Shown here piece after piece: positions 21,736 to 35,079 of a stretch of DNA of 64,000 nt (its first letter is position 1; each line of letters starts with the position of its first letter). Under the pieces are notes generated by a model. The model was given only the letters and a program-made list of their open reading frames with translations, made no database searches and was not told the DNA's origin. Source of the stretch: Stercorarius parasiticus (lineage: Eukaryota > Chordata > Aves > Charadriiformes > Stercorariidae); the NCBI GenBank assembly GCA_013396915.1, contig VWZL01005135.1, positions 1-64,000 of the forward strand, written 5' to 3'. A program made the translations under genes and the position numbers.

Positions 21736-24700
21736 CCCACATGGCTGTGAACCACCCCGGCTCAGCTCCAGTGCCCCGGGGAAGGCACAGCTGGGACCCA
21801 GCCTGTGCCACTGTCACAGGCACGGGTGACCCTGCTTCCTCAGGCACCTGCTGACATCTGCGTGGGGACAAATGCTGGGCACGTGAACCCAGCTCGCTTG
21901 CTGCACCTCTGCAGCCCCAAGCCTCACCTTTCCTCCAGCTTTCTGCAGGAAGGAGAGGACAGCCAGGCTCCCTGCTGGACGCTCCGGCAGAGACGGAGCC
22001 TGGTGTGACCCCATCCTGCTGTCCCTGTGCTCCAGGGGACAGACCTGGCAGGGAGCGTGGGCCCGTCTCTGCCAACCCAGTGCCAAAGGCTGCGGTTTGG
22101 GCACCATGCTGCGCTGCTGGGCAGTGGTCGCACCCGGCTTCCTGCCCTCCCTGCACGTCCTCAGCCAGCCTTTACCCCACCGTACGGCTGGGCTGCTCCG
22201 GAGGGCACCTGGGGCGAAGTGGCAACAGAAATGAAAACACAGAAGTATGAAGAATCGGTCAAAAAAACCAACCACCCCGACCGGATCTAACAAACCGGCA
22301 GCCAGAAACAAGGAACTGCCCAGTGGGCGAAACCCTCAGGGGTCCACCACAAACAGGATCCGCTCCCAAACGGCAGGAGAGGATGTGGGAAGGAAAGGGA
22401 GGAGGTCCTGAGCGTGGTCAAGGAGAGGCCAGCTGGGAGAGGTGGGACGGCCGCGATGGCTGAAGTTGGCCAGGATGCGAGGAGATCCCCTCCGGGCAGC
22501 GCGCCCAGCCCCGGAGCACCGACCTGGGAGGCAGAGGGCAAAGCCAGACAGCCCTGAGCACCCAGAAGTGATCTGATTTTTAGGCCTGCACCAGTGCTGA
22601 GACACAGGACAACCATGTGCTGGATCTGCTGAGGTTGGCATGAAACTCCTTGTGTGTTGTTTTAAAATAAAGGCTAAGGAGAGGGTGCTGGTGGGGCTTC
22701 CTGATGGGATGTGCTCCCCCGAGTACTACCAGCCTACCTGAGCATCATCCAGAACCGGAGCCCAATGAAATCCCATGGGAAGACTCAGGACAGCTGAATC
22801 CCTGCTCAAGGTGGCTGCTTCTGGCCGGCATCCGCAACGGCACAGCCAGCAGCGCCCACAGCCCGTCCCTGCAGAGCTCCCTTCTCTGCCCATAACAGCC
22901 CAACACCATCCTGCGAACCAGAGTTGGGGCTTGCTGGGCGACAAAGGTCCCCTCCACACTCACCCAGCCATCGCTCAGCCCTGACCTGATGGGTTTGCTG
23001 GAACGAACCGCAAGCACCGAGCAGCCACAGAGGCATGGTGGGCTGGGAGGAAACTTCGTGCCAACATAAAATCACGCCAAGAGCAGGTTTACGCACCGTC
23101 CCGGCTGGGATGAGCTCTCCCAGTGCTCCCACCTCCCTGTCCATCGACCCCCCGCAGATGAAGCACCCGATTTCCTCCCTCCAGCTACAGCTGCGAGTGC
23201 TCCCCGGAGCGCTGCAGCCGGGTCCTGCTGGAGCTGCAGGCGCCTGCCCACGCGTGTCGGAGCCAGGGCTCAGGAGCCGCTTTGCTTTGCCTTCCTCCCC
23301 CGGGGGCTGGAGCCGCCATGGCCACATGAAGAGCGGGGAGGCTGCAGGCGTCTGGTTTCGCTGTTGCAACGTGAGCACGTTCTCAGCAGGCGCTTTCACA
23401 GCCCCCTGCCCCGTGTCGCGCAGGCGGCAGACGCAGCATGCTCCAGGCTGGGAATTCGCTGTTGTGTGCCTGTGTCCCCCCCGGGCCCCCAGCATTCAAA
23501 ACAAACAGGAGATGTGAAAACGCAGTATCCAGAAAAATGTGCGAAGAAGGAAACAAAAAGACAAAGCAGCCGGAGTGCCCAGAGGCTCGGCCAGGGGCCC
23601 GCGCGGCTGCGACAGTAAATAAATAACAGTCCTGGCGTCCCAGTATTTGTCACCTCGCTCAGCCCACCGCTGTCACTCGGGGCTGTGGGCAGAGAGACGC
23701 GCTGTGAGCAGGGTCGCACCGAAGCCAGCAAAGGGACCAAAGGAAAGCGGGGAAGCGAGCCTGCTGCGTGGCAGGAGCTCAAACACTTCGCAAGCGCCCA
23801 AATGGGGGGTTTTGCTCTATCAGCCCAGGCGTCCTGGCTGTGCCGATCCCCACGCTGAGGGCTGACACCCGGCACCGGCATTCAGGGTGAGCCGCAGTGC
23901 CATCCATCCCAGCAGGGATGAGCGCATGGTCGGGAATGTGAATTCATACCATGGCGGCGGCACTGAAACCTCCCCAAGAGCAAAAGGCAAATGACAAAAC
24001 ATGCCCTCGGCCCTGCAGCGAGGTTTGCTACGGGAGCCGGGGCCGGCATCTCACCAGTGGGCACCGCTGCTCCACCAGCGAGCGAGCTGGTGAGGTGGTC
24101 TGCGTTTGTGCCATGGGCAGAAATAACCAATTTCCCCCTTCTCTCCCCATATTGCACCCGTGGAAGCAGCCTGGCAGAGGGCGAGGGGAGCATGGGGACA
24201 CGTTCTCGCCTGCCGGACACGCCAGCTCAGCTCTCTACCCCATTTCCCCGATTCCCCGCTGCCCCGTGCACAGCAAAAGCCCCAGGGACAGGACTCAAAC
24301 TGCCCCAAGTTCAGTGTTCAGCTGCATTCTGCCCACAGGAGCCCTTCCTTGTCTGTGGGGAGAAAGAGACACCAGCTGAGAACAATTCTCCCCATCAGCA
24401 CTTAGGGACATCAGGGACCAAGACCTATTCCTCTCCAAATGACCGCCGCCGGTGAATAGCCCAGACCAAAGCACCCAATATTTTGAGGTGTCCCGGGAGG
24501 TGAGATGAACCTCCCAGACCTGCAGATGTGGCAAGGGGCTGGTTCCCCAAAAGCCGGGCCCATGGTGGGAGCATGATGCCAACCAGAGCTGCCAAAGGCT
24601 GCCGGCGTCTGCCGGCCACTGCTGCGTGTCCCAGCGGGCAGCCAGACCCACTGCTGAACCGGGGTTTCTCCGGGGTGCCAGTAGCCCCTGTGCATGTAGC

Positions 24701-25561
24701 CCACCCCAAGGCACAAGTCCAGCACATGTGTTTCCTGCTCTCCAGTGTCTTCAGACCCTCTTTTCACATCAAATCAAATTTACGCGTGTTTTTCCAGCCA
24801 TAGGCACTCTGCAACCACTTTGAAGCTGGGACGCCCAATCAGGCACGACAGGGGAGATTTCTGCTCCGGGAGAGGTAGAGGCAGCCTTCAAAGCTCCCTG
24901 CTGCCAAAAGGTGTTTAGAGAATGGTGAGGGAGGGGAGCCTGAGGTGGGCCCACCACGGCGTGAGAGCCAGACCAGCGGTGAGAGGCACCACGGGCACAG
25001 GATTTGTGCTGAGCCCATTTCTGGGCCCTATTTCCAGATTCTCTTTCGCTCCATGCGAGCTGTCGGAGGCATTGGAGATGATGGACTTGGGAGCAAACCA
25101 GGTGTGGTTTCTTCCACACAGTAAATGTCCAACCCTTCATTAGCTTTAACAAACACAGCACGAGCTTCTTCCACGAACTAGAAAAAGAGAATAGTGTGTC
25201 TTTTAAAATTTATTATTTTTTGTTCTCTGAACATTTTCCCAGAGGAGAAAGGAGAAGTGAAGAACCTTCCATGCCAGACAGTACCATAAATGTCTCCTGC
25301 TACGCTGCAAAGGCAGAAAGGAAAATACCATCACCCAAGCCACTGGGGACATCACGTGTCCTGGGGCCAAAGTTGCCGTCCTGGGAAGCTGTGATGCCCA
25401 GCTCTGAAAGCCAGAGGAGCTGAGTGAGAATCCTCTGGCTCAGAGGTCTTAAATGTAATTCACACCCGAGCATCCATGTGCAGTGCAAGCGGTACCCAGT
25501 GACACCCACCAAGCCTGGACCAGTCCTGCCGACCCGCACCCCACCACAGCACCTCCGATCC
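21736..25561. other. No gene seen; GC-rich sequence
   Basis: Single-copy-looking DNA with only chance open frames. An AT-richer patch at 25140-25240 (ending in a TTTTAAAATTTATTATTTTTTG stretch) precedes the first full CR1 copy. No RNA gene or other mobile element recognised. Confidence 0.45.
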
Positions 25562-26265
25562 CAGAATCATGAAATGGGAGGGGTTGGAAGGGACCCCTGG
25601 AGATCATCCAGTCCAACCCCCTGCCAGAGCAGGGTCACCCAGAGCAGGTGGCACAGGAACGCATCCAGCCGGGTTTGGAATGTCTCCAGAGATGGAGACT
25701 CCACCACCTCTCTGGGCAGCCTGTGCCAGGGCTCTGCCACCCTCACAGGAAAGAAGTTCCTCCTCATGTTTAGGTGGAACTTCCTATGCTCAAGTTTGTG
25801 CCCGTTACCCCTTGTCCTGTTGCCGCGCACCACTGAGAAGAGCCTGGCCCCATCCTCCTGACACCCACCCTTTCAGTATTTAGAAGCGTTGATAAGATCC
25901 CCCCTCAGTCGTCTTTTTTCCAGACTGAAGAGACCCAAATCCCTCAGCCTTTCTTCAGAAGAGAGGTGTTCCAGTCCCCTCATCATCTTGGTAGCCCTTT
26001 GCTGTCCCCTCTCCAGCAGTTCCCTGTCCTTCTTGAACTGGGGAGCCCAGAACTGGACACAGTGCTCCAGATGCGGCCTCACCAAGGCAGAGCAGAGGGG
26101 GAGGACGACCTCCCTCCACCTGCTGGCCACACTCTTCTTGATGCACCCCAGGATGCCGTTGGCCTTCTTGGCCACAAGGGCACATGGCTGCCTCATGGTC
26201 ATCCTGTTGTCCACCAGGACTCCCAGGTCTCTTTCCACAGAGCTGCTCAACAGGAGCAGGAGACC
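25562..26265 (-). mobile_element. CR1 retrotransposon, 5'-truncated, copy A
   Basis: The 3' end of a CR1 LINE in minus orientation, about 700 bases. Its 3' terminus lies at 25562, with one recognisable AGAATCAT tail unit followed by the GGGTTGGAAGGGACC block. On the minus strand 25873-26268 reads as the end of ORF2: [66 protein letters not shown]. After a TGA at 25873-25875 the same frame resumes ([32 protein letters not shown]) to 25567. The 5' truncation lies near 26265, where similarity to expected ORF2 stops. It is dead because of truncation and the in-frame stop. Confidence 0.95.
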
Positions 26266-29200
26266 CAATGCTCACCAGGCTTCAGGTACATGTCCAGTGC
26301 CTCCAGAGCTGCCAGGCCATGCTTGGCGGTGCCAGGGCTCCCAGACCATCCTTTCTTACCAAGGGCCAAGGCTCCCCAAGGGATGGGAGCTGAAGGGGGC
26401 CCCAGGGCTGGCCTCCCCACCAGGACCACCCTGCTGCCCTGCACATGGTGAGTGGGCAGAACCAGGGCTCTGCCAGGCTCCACCAAGGCCAGCTCATTAG
26501 TGCCTAATTATCACGACAGTGGAAACCTCTCTGTGACCATCCAACAAAGGGCCACAGCCTCCTGCTCAGCCTGCAGCTCCCTGCGGAGCCCGACCTCCTT
26601 GTCACCCCCTCGCAGGCACGGGCTGCGACCAGATCCGCCCGAAGCCTTTCCTTCCCCTGGGTAATCTAGATGTGAGATGTCAAAAGATTCTGTGAAACAT
26701 CCGTGGATCTTTAAAGAGGGGTGGAACAGGCTTTCCATGGAACAAGACAGGACAACCATCTCATTGCAGACAGACTGAAGAAGGGACACCTGCCGAGTCC
26801 AAACCAGAGGAGACCATTTGTGAGAAGTTCTCACATGCTGTGAGCAACCATCCTCACCTGTCGCGTAAGAGGAAGCTGGCTGGGTGGGAAAAATGTTTGA
26901 CTGTGAGAAGAGGAGAGAAATATTGGAAAGAACGTCCTGAAATTAGAAATCATGTTGGTGACAACTATAAACATTTCAGTAGGGTCAACAAATAAAACAC
27001 CCAAGCTGGCAGCTCGTTCTGCACAACTCAACCCCCCAGCTGCCAAATCTTCTGGTTACCCTGAGCAGGAAGAAAGTCTCTGCAGAGCCATGCTCCCCAC
27101 AGCCCCAAGCTCAGTTTCCAGCTCTGGCACAATTACCCTCCTCCATGCTAATGGAGATAAAATGGTCCTGGATGACAATCACAGCTTGGGGCATTCCCTG
27201 CCTGAATGAATCAACCTAAACAGCTACTGCTATTGCCAAAGAAAGGGCTTTGCTCCACGCTTTGTGACTTACAGCAGCCCGAAACCTCCCAGATAATATT
27301 TCTTTCAGCTCCATCAGTTCCTCATTGACTTTTCCACTTTATCTCAGTGAGGGTATCACATGGATGTTCATGCACCAGCAATTGCATGCGATGGTTTATA
27401 TTGAGGAAGTCTGACGGAGACTGCGAGCACTCAGGCAAGGCTGTAATTTTTCCATACAGGGCCAGATCTTCCTCACAGAAGCAAAAAGACCATTTTGCTA
27501 AACTTATGGATCTCCCACAGCCCACCACTGAGAAGCCTTTCTCCAGGGTGGAGAACTGGACCCTTCCTCACAAAGTCGACTGTACTTGGAGATCCTCGGA
27601 TGACACATTTTAACTAGCCATTTTTACTGAACTGCCTAGCCTGGCTCCTTATGAAGATAATTTTAATCAGGCAGACAGAGCTTCCGCAACCTCTGCAAAG
27701 CGGCCAAATGCCCCCGCGCTGCAGAGGCGAGAGCTCGCGGATGCGATGCAGAAGTGGCTGAGACAGCAACCTGCATGGGAGTGGTGTGCTCTGATTTCAC
27801 CCAGCCCACAAAATATTCCCTTCTCCTTCGTGAGAGACCCAACTTCTTATTTCTAACCATGAACAGGGCATTTAAGGGACTTTCTGCCCACAGCTTGGAG
27901 GTGGCAAAACATGGGGTTTAGCTGCTCTGTGATACTCCCTGGGTTTTCCAGGTTACACGTGCTCGCACAAGGCGGTGAGTCCCCCAGCCCTGTTGCTTTT
28001 TGTGCCCTCCTAAAGGGACAGTGAGGCGCACCAGCGTCCCCTCCCAGGGACAGGGGTGGACAAAGTGCATGCATGGGGTTTTGGCAGCACCTCCTGACGC
28101 CCATATTCTGCCCTCACCACCTTGACAAGACCCAAGAGCAACACTGAGGACTTTGCAAGATCCCTCCCCAGCACGGCGGTGATGTGAGACGGACAGAGCG
28201 GGGAGAGCAGGGCCGGCTGCAAACCGCGTGTGCCCATAAGCGCAAGCAAATCCTGCTAATTGTCAAAGGCAGAAGAGGAAAAAAAAAAAAGGAAAAGCCA
28301 TATCTTATGGCATCTAAAACATGGAGTAAAAATGCATGGACAGAGCAGAGAAAAGTCAAAGTTTAATATTTTCTCATGTGGGCAGAAGCACGACGCACCG
28401 GGCAATGAGGACGCGTAACGGGAAGGGCTGCAGCCCTCCACCATCCTCCCCCTGCCCCCCCAAATCCATCCCTGTGGGAAGGGACACTGCCAAAATCTTC
28501 CTACACGCTTGCAGGTACTGAAGAGCAGGAGAAGGAAGAGGCGGCACGTGCAGAGCCCTTGCTGGGGGCTGCCGGGGAGCGGGGTGTGCTCAGCATCGTG
28601 GCAAGGAGCACCAGGGACGTCAGCGGGGACGGGCTCTGGACTGCAAATATCATCGCAGGCAACTATCGGAAAAGCGTTATGTTTTGCTTTAAAGCAGTTT
28701 ATCTCCACCCAGGCATCTGGGACATATTTCATGGCGACTTCTGATTTTGAAGATTTTCACCTCACTTCATAGCTGGCTGAAACCCAAGATGGGTTTCCTG
28801 GGATTTTTGGGGTGGAGAGGGCAAAGCCCATCATTCTTAGCCCTGAGATCTGTCTGAAAGACCGCAAACTGAAATGAATGCCTATTTGAGGGTGTCCCTC
28901 CGCAGCATATCTCAGGAAAACCAAGTAAAACCTGTCCCGCAGGCAGGGTTAGGAGGGGCTGGGAAGGGGCCGGGGGCTCCCCAGGAGCACTCGCTCCCAC
29001 CCCAGCGCCAGCTCGGGCTGCCCAGCCCTGCTTGAGACCCTGCTTAGCACCCTGCTTACCACCTACAGGGACATTTGCTGGCCCAATTCCCCGACACCCC
29101 CAGCCACAGGCAGCCACGGGCCTTTGCTATGGCCCTACGATCCCATTGGGGCCCCAAAACCCTGCGGAGGCAGGTGGGCGAGCAGCCAGGGCTGGGGGAC

Positions 29201-32200
29201 ACCTCGCTGTGACCCAGCTGCCCCGTCCCCACGGGGGGGGGCACCTCCAGGAGCCCCCCGACACCATAAAGCAAAAACCCAACCAGCCCACAGACATGCT
29301 CCGGTCACCGCTGGTTTTTACCCGGTGCAAGAAAATCTCCCCAGAGGAGGGACCGAGGGGGTCTCGAAGCCCAGAGGTTTTCCCCAGCAATCGTGGGGGG
29401 GGGTGATAACCCCGCTCCCCTCCCCAGCCCCCCAGCAGGCAGGCTCCCCGCCTGCGATAAGGGCAGAAAACAGCCGAAAACAAACAAACAGTTCGAGTTA
29501 ATGGGGCGGCAGTTATTTTTGGCCTAGAGGGAGTTCACACACTCTGTGTTGTTTTAGTAAATAACTGTAAATGGAGCTTGTGGTGCGGGGAGCGGGCTGG
29601 GAACCGGCTCTCGCCGGGCAGCGGGGAAGAGCCGTGTCTTGTCGCACTGGTGCTAACAGGAAACCAACTGCCTCACCTACCTTAGCACCTCTCTGTACTC
29701 GCACTTTTATTGTCGCCACATCCTTCGGCAGCCACATCAGAGAGACGCCGAGGGGGCAGGGCAGGGGCAGGCAGCATCTCGCCGTGGGAAGGCAGCTCTG
29801 GGGCTCGTCCCCCCCGGCGAGGAGCGGTGGCAGCGGGGGGACAGCCCGCGCCGCCCCACGTCCTTTCCAACAGACGCACGGGGAGGAGAAGTCACAGCAC
29901 GAGTCGCCACTGTGACACGGACAATGCAAAAGCTAAGTTGTCATCGCCGGCTGTGACCCGGGACTGGGCGAGGGGGTGCAGGACGGGCGCTGGACCAACC
30001 ACCATTGCACCCAGCGCCGATGAGGGCTCGCCGATCTCCCGGCTCCCCCCTCACCTCCGCAGCGGCACGCATGGCTGTGCCCCGCGAGTCCACCACGGTG
30101 ACTGCATCACCGCAGAAAACGGCAGTTTCCTACAGAGACGCATCCTGCAGGGGAGACAGGATTGCCTAACGCCCGGCCCGGAGACTGCAGCTTTTGCATG
30201 TGCTGAGATGAAAAAATAAACATTTTCTTCACTTTCTTTTCTTCGGAAAGAGTGATTACACTCTCGGGTGTCTGGGACAAGGATGTCGGGTGCCTGTGGA
30301 GGATCTTAGTGGCATTGGCTGAACTGGCCTGACTCCATAAAACAGATGCAAGGCTTTTCACAGGCAGAAAGCACAACCCATCAGGAAAACACACATAAAA
30401 TCAAGCGACACATCATCTCAGTAAGAGAAGGATGGTTAGAACCAACCCCCTCGCACAGCCCGTCATCTCAGAGCAATAAAACTTGAAAATAAAAGACAGC
30501 CGGCAGCCGCTGCCTGAGCAGAAGCAGGGGACGGGGACACAGGGCGAGGTCTGAGCAGCGGCGTCAGGCTCACATCTGAATTTCTGTGCCGCTGTCAGAT
30601 TAAATGAGGCTGCTGGTGACATCTGCTTGGGGAACGGCTCCCGAACCCCAGGGCGGCAGGGTGAGAGGGAGTGGGGGTAATTGGGGGAGACAGCTCCAGC
30701 CCCACCGCATCACCAGGAGCTGCGGTGATGGCCCTGTGCCCACACCACGGGAGCCGGGCTCCCTGCGCCTGAGATCGCGCTGCTCCTACCCACCCACCAC
30801 CGGCCCGCAAACTTCCAGCTAGAAAGGAGTAAAAAACACCCTGAAGGCCGCTGGGAAGCCACCAGCTTTAGACAAAAAAAAAAAAAATAACAAAAATCAG
30901 ACAATAAAATCACTGCCATTTCATCAGGGAGAGGGGAAAAATAACCCAGCCTTCCCCTGCTCAAAACTCCAGGACCACTGAGAGTCAAAACTCTTGGAGC
31001 ATCTCTTACATAAAGCATCCAGATGCCAAAGCTCGGGGATCTTTTCACTAAATGCCTATTGTATTTTGCATCCAGCTTGGTAGGTGAACTCAGACAGATA
31101 AATGCCGCTATTTAGCCAGGACACCGAAGGCCTTTGGGAAACCTCACTTCAAAAGCTGACCGAGGCACCCGCAGCCCCCGGGCCCGGCGGAGAGTCACTG
31201 CAGGGTTTCTGTCCTGCAAGGCACCAGCCCGTCCCCTCTCTGCACCCCGTGGCGGGAGGACGGGCAGTGCAGGTCCACCCTGCAGTGCCGGAGCGGGACA
31301 ATGCTCGTCCCTCCTGCAGCACCCCGGGGTGACGGAGGGCTCCGAGGGTCCTGGTCAGCCCCAGCCCGGCCCACACATGGTGCAGCCGCAGCTGCTCAGC
31401 TCCCGGCTAGGTCCGGGCTGCATCCATCCTGCCCAGCAACCCCCGAGCCAAAGCAGCCATTTATTAAATGCTTGGTGTCATAAGCAAAGTGACTCCCCAG
31501 GAGCTGCTGTCGTGACCGGTGCTCGTTGGGATCCCAGCCCAGGGTGGCTGCATGCTGGGACATCAGGAAGACACCAGGTCACTTGCTCCATGCCCCATGC
31601 CCCGAAATACAATGGTTGTTTGGTTAAGGAGGAAAGATCTCCTGAGCTTGAGACCATCAGTTAGTCCTGCTTTCTGTGTCACCGGAATGAGACCCCAGCG
31701 AGGATAACATCTCACTGCAATGAGCAAATTAAGATGAATGCTGATAACGCGGGTGCTGGCTGGAGCCCAGGCTGTGAGCTCAGGGCTGCAGGCAGAGCCC
31801 GCGCCGCTGAGGAGCACGGTGCCGCCGGGGAACGGGGGGTGCTGGCACAGCCTCCCCCATGCCAGCTCTCGCCCGGGCTCCCTGGCATGCGAGCGAGCAC
31901 TGCCGGGGATGAGGAGGGCCGGACGTGGTTGCAGGAAGGGAAGAAGGAAGCCGCGATGGTGGAAGCACTGCTCTGCCGAGCAGAGCGGGACAAAGCACAT
32001 GGTGCCATCTCAGGAAGCAGCCCTGCACTGGCAGCTCGCACGCTAAAAAGTCTCTTGCATCCATTTCAAGGCTTCAGGGGTTTTTTTGCCAGTGGAGAAA
32101 TGCCCGTGAGAGGAGGCTGGGGGTTGCTCTTCCTGCAGGTTTTTAATGCACCCTGGGGAACTAGCCCTCGGAGCACCTCTGGGCTGGGGGCGGGCTGCTC

Positions 32201-32589
32201 CCCTGGAGCCGCAGCCAAAAGGCAGGGAGAGGGTCAGCCACCTGCGCCAGGCTAACAGCTCAGCAAAGAGATCCGGGCTGTACAGACGGCCCCTGACAAC
32301 GTACATCCACATCCGAAGCTCTAGGTGGAAAGGCCCCTTCCCTCGGGGCTCCATCCAGCCTTGGTGACACCGCAGCGGTGGCTCCTGGAGATGCGGGACA
32401 AGAGCTGCTGGTGTCAGAGCCAGTCGCAGGGGCTTCATCTGCCTCCCCAGGGAGGATCTGCTGCTCCCTGATTGCTGCCATGGGGAGCAGAGGGTCACTT
32501 CTGTTGGAGGAGCTTGTCAAACTCCGGTTATATCTGCAATACAAATCCTGAAAACACTGTGTTTGTAGACCCATAAAAGGCTTCCCTGG
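26266..32589. other. No gene seen; mixed GC-rich DNA and AT-rich islands
   Basis: Frames such as 27322-27528 (-) and 27347-27613 (+) are open but carry no domain I recognise. AT-richer patches occur at 26660-27000, 27130-27330, 28650-28770, 29500-29580, 30190-30300 and 30830-31110, and some may be conserved noncoding elements. Homopolymers: A12 at 28279-28290, A14 at 30874-30887 and G10 at 29394-29403. CpGs are frequent at 29740-30110. Confidence 0.45.
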
Positions 32590-32790
32590 GGGGAGATAAG
32601 AATTGAAGACAACTGGCCTTAATGATGTTGGAGAGATTTATGGGATCACCTTAAAAGGATTTATTGGAGGGCTTTTTAAATGAGCAAATAATTAGTAGAT
32701 TTATCTGCTTTTCGCTGCCTTGCATGTTTTACGGCCTTAGCAAAATCACTTCCTAGGATTTTTAATAAAGTCCGATTCTGCCCTACTTCC
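32590..32790. promoter_or_regulatory. AT-rich island, candidate conserved noncoding element
   Basis: A sharply AT-rich 200-base block inside GC-rich DNA, with TTTAAATGAGCAAATAATTAGTAG-type homeodomain sites (TAATTA core), TTTATTGG and TTTAATAAAG. It lacks repeats and long open frames. This composition is typical of vertebrate developmental enhancers, but the call is inference from composition only. Confidence 0.3.
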
Positions 32791-34680
32791 CAGGGTCCAA
32801 CCCGGCGTCACCTCCCCTGGGCACTGTGAGCTGGGGAAAGCTCTGTGGGAGCTGGAAGGCAGGGCTGGGAGCGCCACCCTTACTTTTAGGGATAAATCAT
32901 GCAGAAAACGAGCAGAAAAGGAGGAAGAAGCCAGGGAAAGCTTCTGGTGAAAGGCAGAGCTCTGAGAAAATCATGTACAATCACGGCGAAGCCCAAAGCC
33001 CCGGCGGGACGAACATGGGCAGCAATTCCTCGAGTCCTGGCGAGGGAATGGGCTCCAGTGCCCTCTCTGCAGTCGTGCTTGGATTCAAAGATCCGGGGAA
33101 GAAAAGCAGCTGAAAAGGACCATCTGTAGGTCAGGGGAGCTGGCTACGCAGGCAGGGCCAGGCAGGCTGCTGGAGAGGCAGCGCTTTTCCAGGGAGAGCA
33201 GCACATCCAGTTCCCCCAGCGTGCTCAGGTCTCTGTGTTAGCAATGCCAGCTCCCGCAGGGAAAACGTCCCGTCCAGCCACCCTCTCCAAGAAATCCCGT
33301 TCCCCGGCCAGCTGCCCCCTGCCAGGGCCAGGGGCTGCACTGAGCTGGCATCCCCCCCCAGGCCAGAGCAGCTCCCGCATCCCCTCAGGGACCGTGGTGC
33401 CCTGCGGTCCCTCTGACCCCGCAGCAGCGGGGACTTGGCCAGCCACCACAGGAGAGACCCCGCAAACCCCCCTGGCAGCCCCAGCCCGCATCCCTGCACC
33501 ACCTCCAAGCTGCACTGACCCAGCATTGCAGTTCCCAGACACTCAGAATGTTATTTAACTTAAATAAGCCCCACCTGGGTCAGACATGAGCTGCACAGGG
33601 CCGGACTCTGCGCCGCTTCCACCAGCAAGGTGGGCTCCAGGCAAGGGAAAAGCCATGGGGAATCGGGGTCCCACGCCCCGGGGCTGGCGGGTCGTCAGCT
33701 CATGGCTCATTAGGCAGCGGTGGGGAGGAAAGAGCACCTATTGCCAAGCTCAGAGTGACCAAGAAGAAGCTGTGCCATAGCCACACGTCTGTCCCTCGCA
33801 CGGGAAGCGCCAACCGGGAGCATCCCCAGGAAGGTCGGGAGAGGGAGATGCTCCCGGCTGCTCTGCCCAGGAGCAGCTGCTGGGAGAAGCGGTGGCACAA
33901 AGCTGTTAGCGGGGTAATTAATAACTCAGAAAGGGGGCTACTTGTGGGAAAAGCAAAATCCAGAGCAGTTTGTGTCGGAAGGAGCCAGCGCCGGCTGGGG
34001 TCACGCTGTGCTCCAGCCCACCGGCCCTGAAGGGGAGGTTCATTCATGGCCAGAGACCTTCCCAGGGGCTGACTGCAGCAGCCCACAGCCCTGAACAGAC
34101 CCTTGGTGCAACCTGACAGGGGGATTTTGGTATTCTCCTGAGGTTTAGGGCTCCCAGTGGAACCACTACAGCAACAGGAACAGTGCCGTGACTCCTGGAG
34201 CTGTGTGCGGGGTGATCATCGAGGAGAGAACGAGCAGCCAAGCTCTGCTGCCGGAGACGATGCAGGCTGTGCAGCCAGGCTCCCGATGGAAACAACCCTC
34301 CATTTCTCCTCTCTTCAGTTGTTCAGTGAAGGGAAACCTCCTTTCCAGGGCCGGGCTCTCCTTTAGTTTGTTTTACTTAAGCATGAACAATACTAAAGTC
34401 TCCAGTGAAATTACTACACTTTCATGCTATGGAGACTGATTGATATAATAGGTAGGGAAAGGGATTTTCTTAACAGCCCCCACCCGTGGCATCCAGAAAC
34501 CTCCACTTTCCCCTTCTTCAGGCTCCAGCGGAGCCAATTTCTCCCAGGATGGATCATCCCATGTGCGGCTCTTGCTGGCAAAGGATGGCTGAAAAGAAAA
34601 TAGTCCCAGAGTTCACGGGGTCTGTGAGAAGAGTCGTGGGCCGGAGCTGCACATGCTGTGTCGTTAGTGGCTTTTGCTGC
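32791..34680. other. No gene seen
   Basis: GC-rich sequence with chance open frames only (for example 32826-33113, +, which is Ser/Lys/Gly-rich and has no recognised domain). A less GC-rich patch at 34360-34460 is unremarkable. Confidence 0.45.
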
Positions 34681-34900
34681 TAATTGGGCACAGGCTGCCA
34701 ATCTGGACTTAACTCCAGCGGAAAAAGGAATCTCTTCCCTGCTTTTTTCCCTGACAAGTCAAAGGTTAGACACCTTTAGAGCCTGTACAACTACTTAAAG
34801 CTTTTGACACTCTTGCACTTAAAAGCTTTGCTGTGCTGTGATTCTGTAGTTCATTAAGAGGCAGAGCAAACCCTCTGTCATTAGGACAGGCCGGGCCCAC
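34681..34900. promoter_or_regulatory. AT-rich island, candidate conserved noncoding element
   Basis: Contains GCTAATTGGGCAC, GACAAGTCAAAGGTTAGA, two AAAGCTTTTG/AAAAGCTTTG blocks and TTCATTAAGAG, without repeats or extended open frames. It resembles vertebrate noncoding enhancers in composition. Not verifiable from one genome. Confidence 0.25.
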
Positions 34901-35079
34901 TGAGCCCCCGTCCCACTGCTTTGCTTCCTCCTGCTGTGAGATTCCCTCTGGCTTAAAAATGCCCAGAGCAAAACAGTTTGTGGGTCTTGACCCTGCTCCA
35001 CCTCCTGCCCAGGCCAAATCTGTGCTGAGATGCGCCATCTTTATTAATGGCACATTAGGCAACCTCCAATTCTTTTATC

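Noticed and set aside
21611..21829. ORF across the 18-bp repeat with hexapeptide-like pattern
   Set aside because: 19-base steps break the frame and the opposite strand is equally open. A repeat by-product.
25873..26268. 132-codon minus-strand ORF with a clear protein signature
   Set aside because: Real protein homology, but it is the CR1 ORF2 C-terminus, so annotated as a mobile element and not as a host gene.
27322..27613. Overlapping ORFs on both strands in less GC-rich DNA
   Set aside because: Considered as an old DNA transposon or exon, but no motif or terminal repeats could be identified.
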